Below are positions 63,355 through 64,000 of a stretch of DNA of 64,000 nucleotides, in pieces; position 1 is the stretch's first letter, and each line of letters starts with the position of its first letter. Origin of the DNA: Paracyclopina nana (lineage: Eukaryota; Arthropoda; Copepoda; Cyclopoida; Cyclopettidae); assembly GCA_019096065.1 (NCBI GenBank), contig JAGUCH010000003.1:6634001-6698000 (forward strand), read 5' to 3'. A program made the translations under genes and the position numbers. Below the pieces are notes generated by a model. The model searched no databases and was not told the origin of the DNA. It saw nothing but the letters and a program-made list of their open reading frames with translations.

Positions 63355-64000
63355 TGTGCATCGTTGGCAGAGGGGAAAAAGTTCTCAGAAGCCACCACTG
63401 TTGTTTGTGCTGTTCTCAGATGACTTTGAGGCTGTGGCGATGGTTCGAGCAAATAGATCGAAGATTTTTCCAATTTTTTATTATGCTTTCCTTTAGGCGG
63501 AATATTTTTTTTCAGCTGTGCAATATCAATTATTTTAATATTTAAAAAAATCGCATTTTTGCTCTTTTCTTCGAAGAAAACAGCGTATTTTCTATTAACG
63601 AATAATAAATACTCTATGTCGATGCCTTAGTTAAATTTTACGTTTCTAACGCTTCACATCAAGGCCGACCGGTAAGCTGTTACGTGTATAATTCATAGTC
63701 AGCCAAAATGTTTCCAAAAATGTCACATTGAGGCTAAGAAGAATCTTGATAAAACCAAAATTACCACCTTTGGTCAACAATAGTCTAACAATTTTGAGGC
63801 ATCAGAATTTCTTTTGTTTTTTCGTTAGATGTTCGCTTCAGCAAGCTTTTTACATCAAATTAAATCCACTCAAAAAACTTATAGAAACCTGTTCATGAGA
63901 ACATATTCCTGACTCTAATTTTAGGCAATAAAGTTCCAATTTGTATTCTCAAAAATCGGGCTCGAGGTGTGAAGTGAAAAGTTTTGCGTACGCTAAACTT
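63355..64000. other. AT-rich region upstream of CUL5, no gene seen
   Basis: Probably contains the CUL5 promoter close to 63355-63450, then AT-rich DNA with only short chance frames. An AATAAA at 63929-63934 on the plus strand has no associated frame inside the window. Confidence 0.45.

Overview
The window is animal nuclear DNA. Genes are split by GT-AG introns, mostly 55-95 bp, with a few very long ones, and AATAAA poly(A) signals follow several stop codons. The protein set (a pickpocket-like DEG/ENaC channel, EML, calpain, POLD1, SNX17, SRP54, nitrobindin, SMYD5, eIF2B-delta, a PLXDC-like receptor, CUL5) suits an arthropod, perhaps a crustacean. The species cannot be fixed from sequence alone. 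I saw no rRNA, tRNA, CRISPR array or intact transposon.

Left part (1-24 kb): the 3' end of a DEG/ENaC channel; an unrecognised disordered-protein gene whose three exons span 1,338-15,585 around a 12.6-kb intron; about 5 kb of AT-rich, CpG-poor DNA; then two compact TATA-box genes, a small secreted protein with two CCxxC motifs and a calpain without EF hands.

Middle (24-42 kb): a CpG-rich EML locus. One common set of 14 exons (32,477-36,838: coiled coil, HELP domain, WD40 propeller) can be entered from at least three, perhaps five, upstream coding first exons. All of these end in the same phase. A separate 52-residue membrane-protein gene with its own poly(A) signal lies in the last intron before the common part. 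A calmodulin-like gene converges on EML, and 37.5-42.8 kb has no supported gene.

Right part (42.8-63.4 kb): dense housekeeping genes with short introns. POLD1, SNX17 and SRP54 run rightward; nitrobindin and SMYD5 run leftward and look operon-like; EIF2B4 runs rightward from a promoter region shared with SMYD5; a five-module PLXDC-like receptor and CUL5 run leftward. Functions here cover DNA replication, endosomal recycling, co-translational targeting, translation initiation and ubiquitin ligation, the usual mix of a broadly expressed gene cluster rather than one pathway.

Exon joins below were worked out by hand: splice phase was checked across every junction, and each assembled coding sequence is a multiple of three. 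No transcripts or database searches were available.
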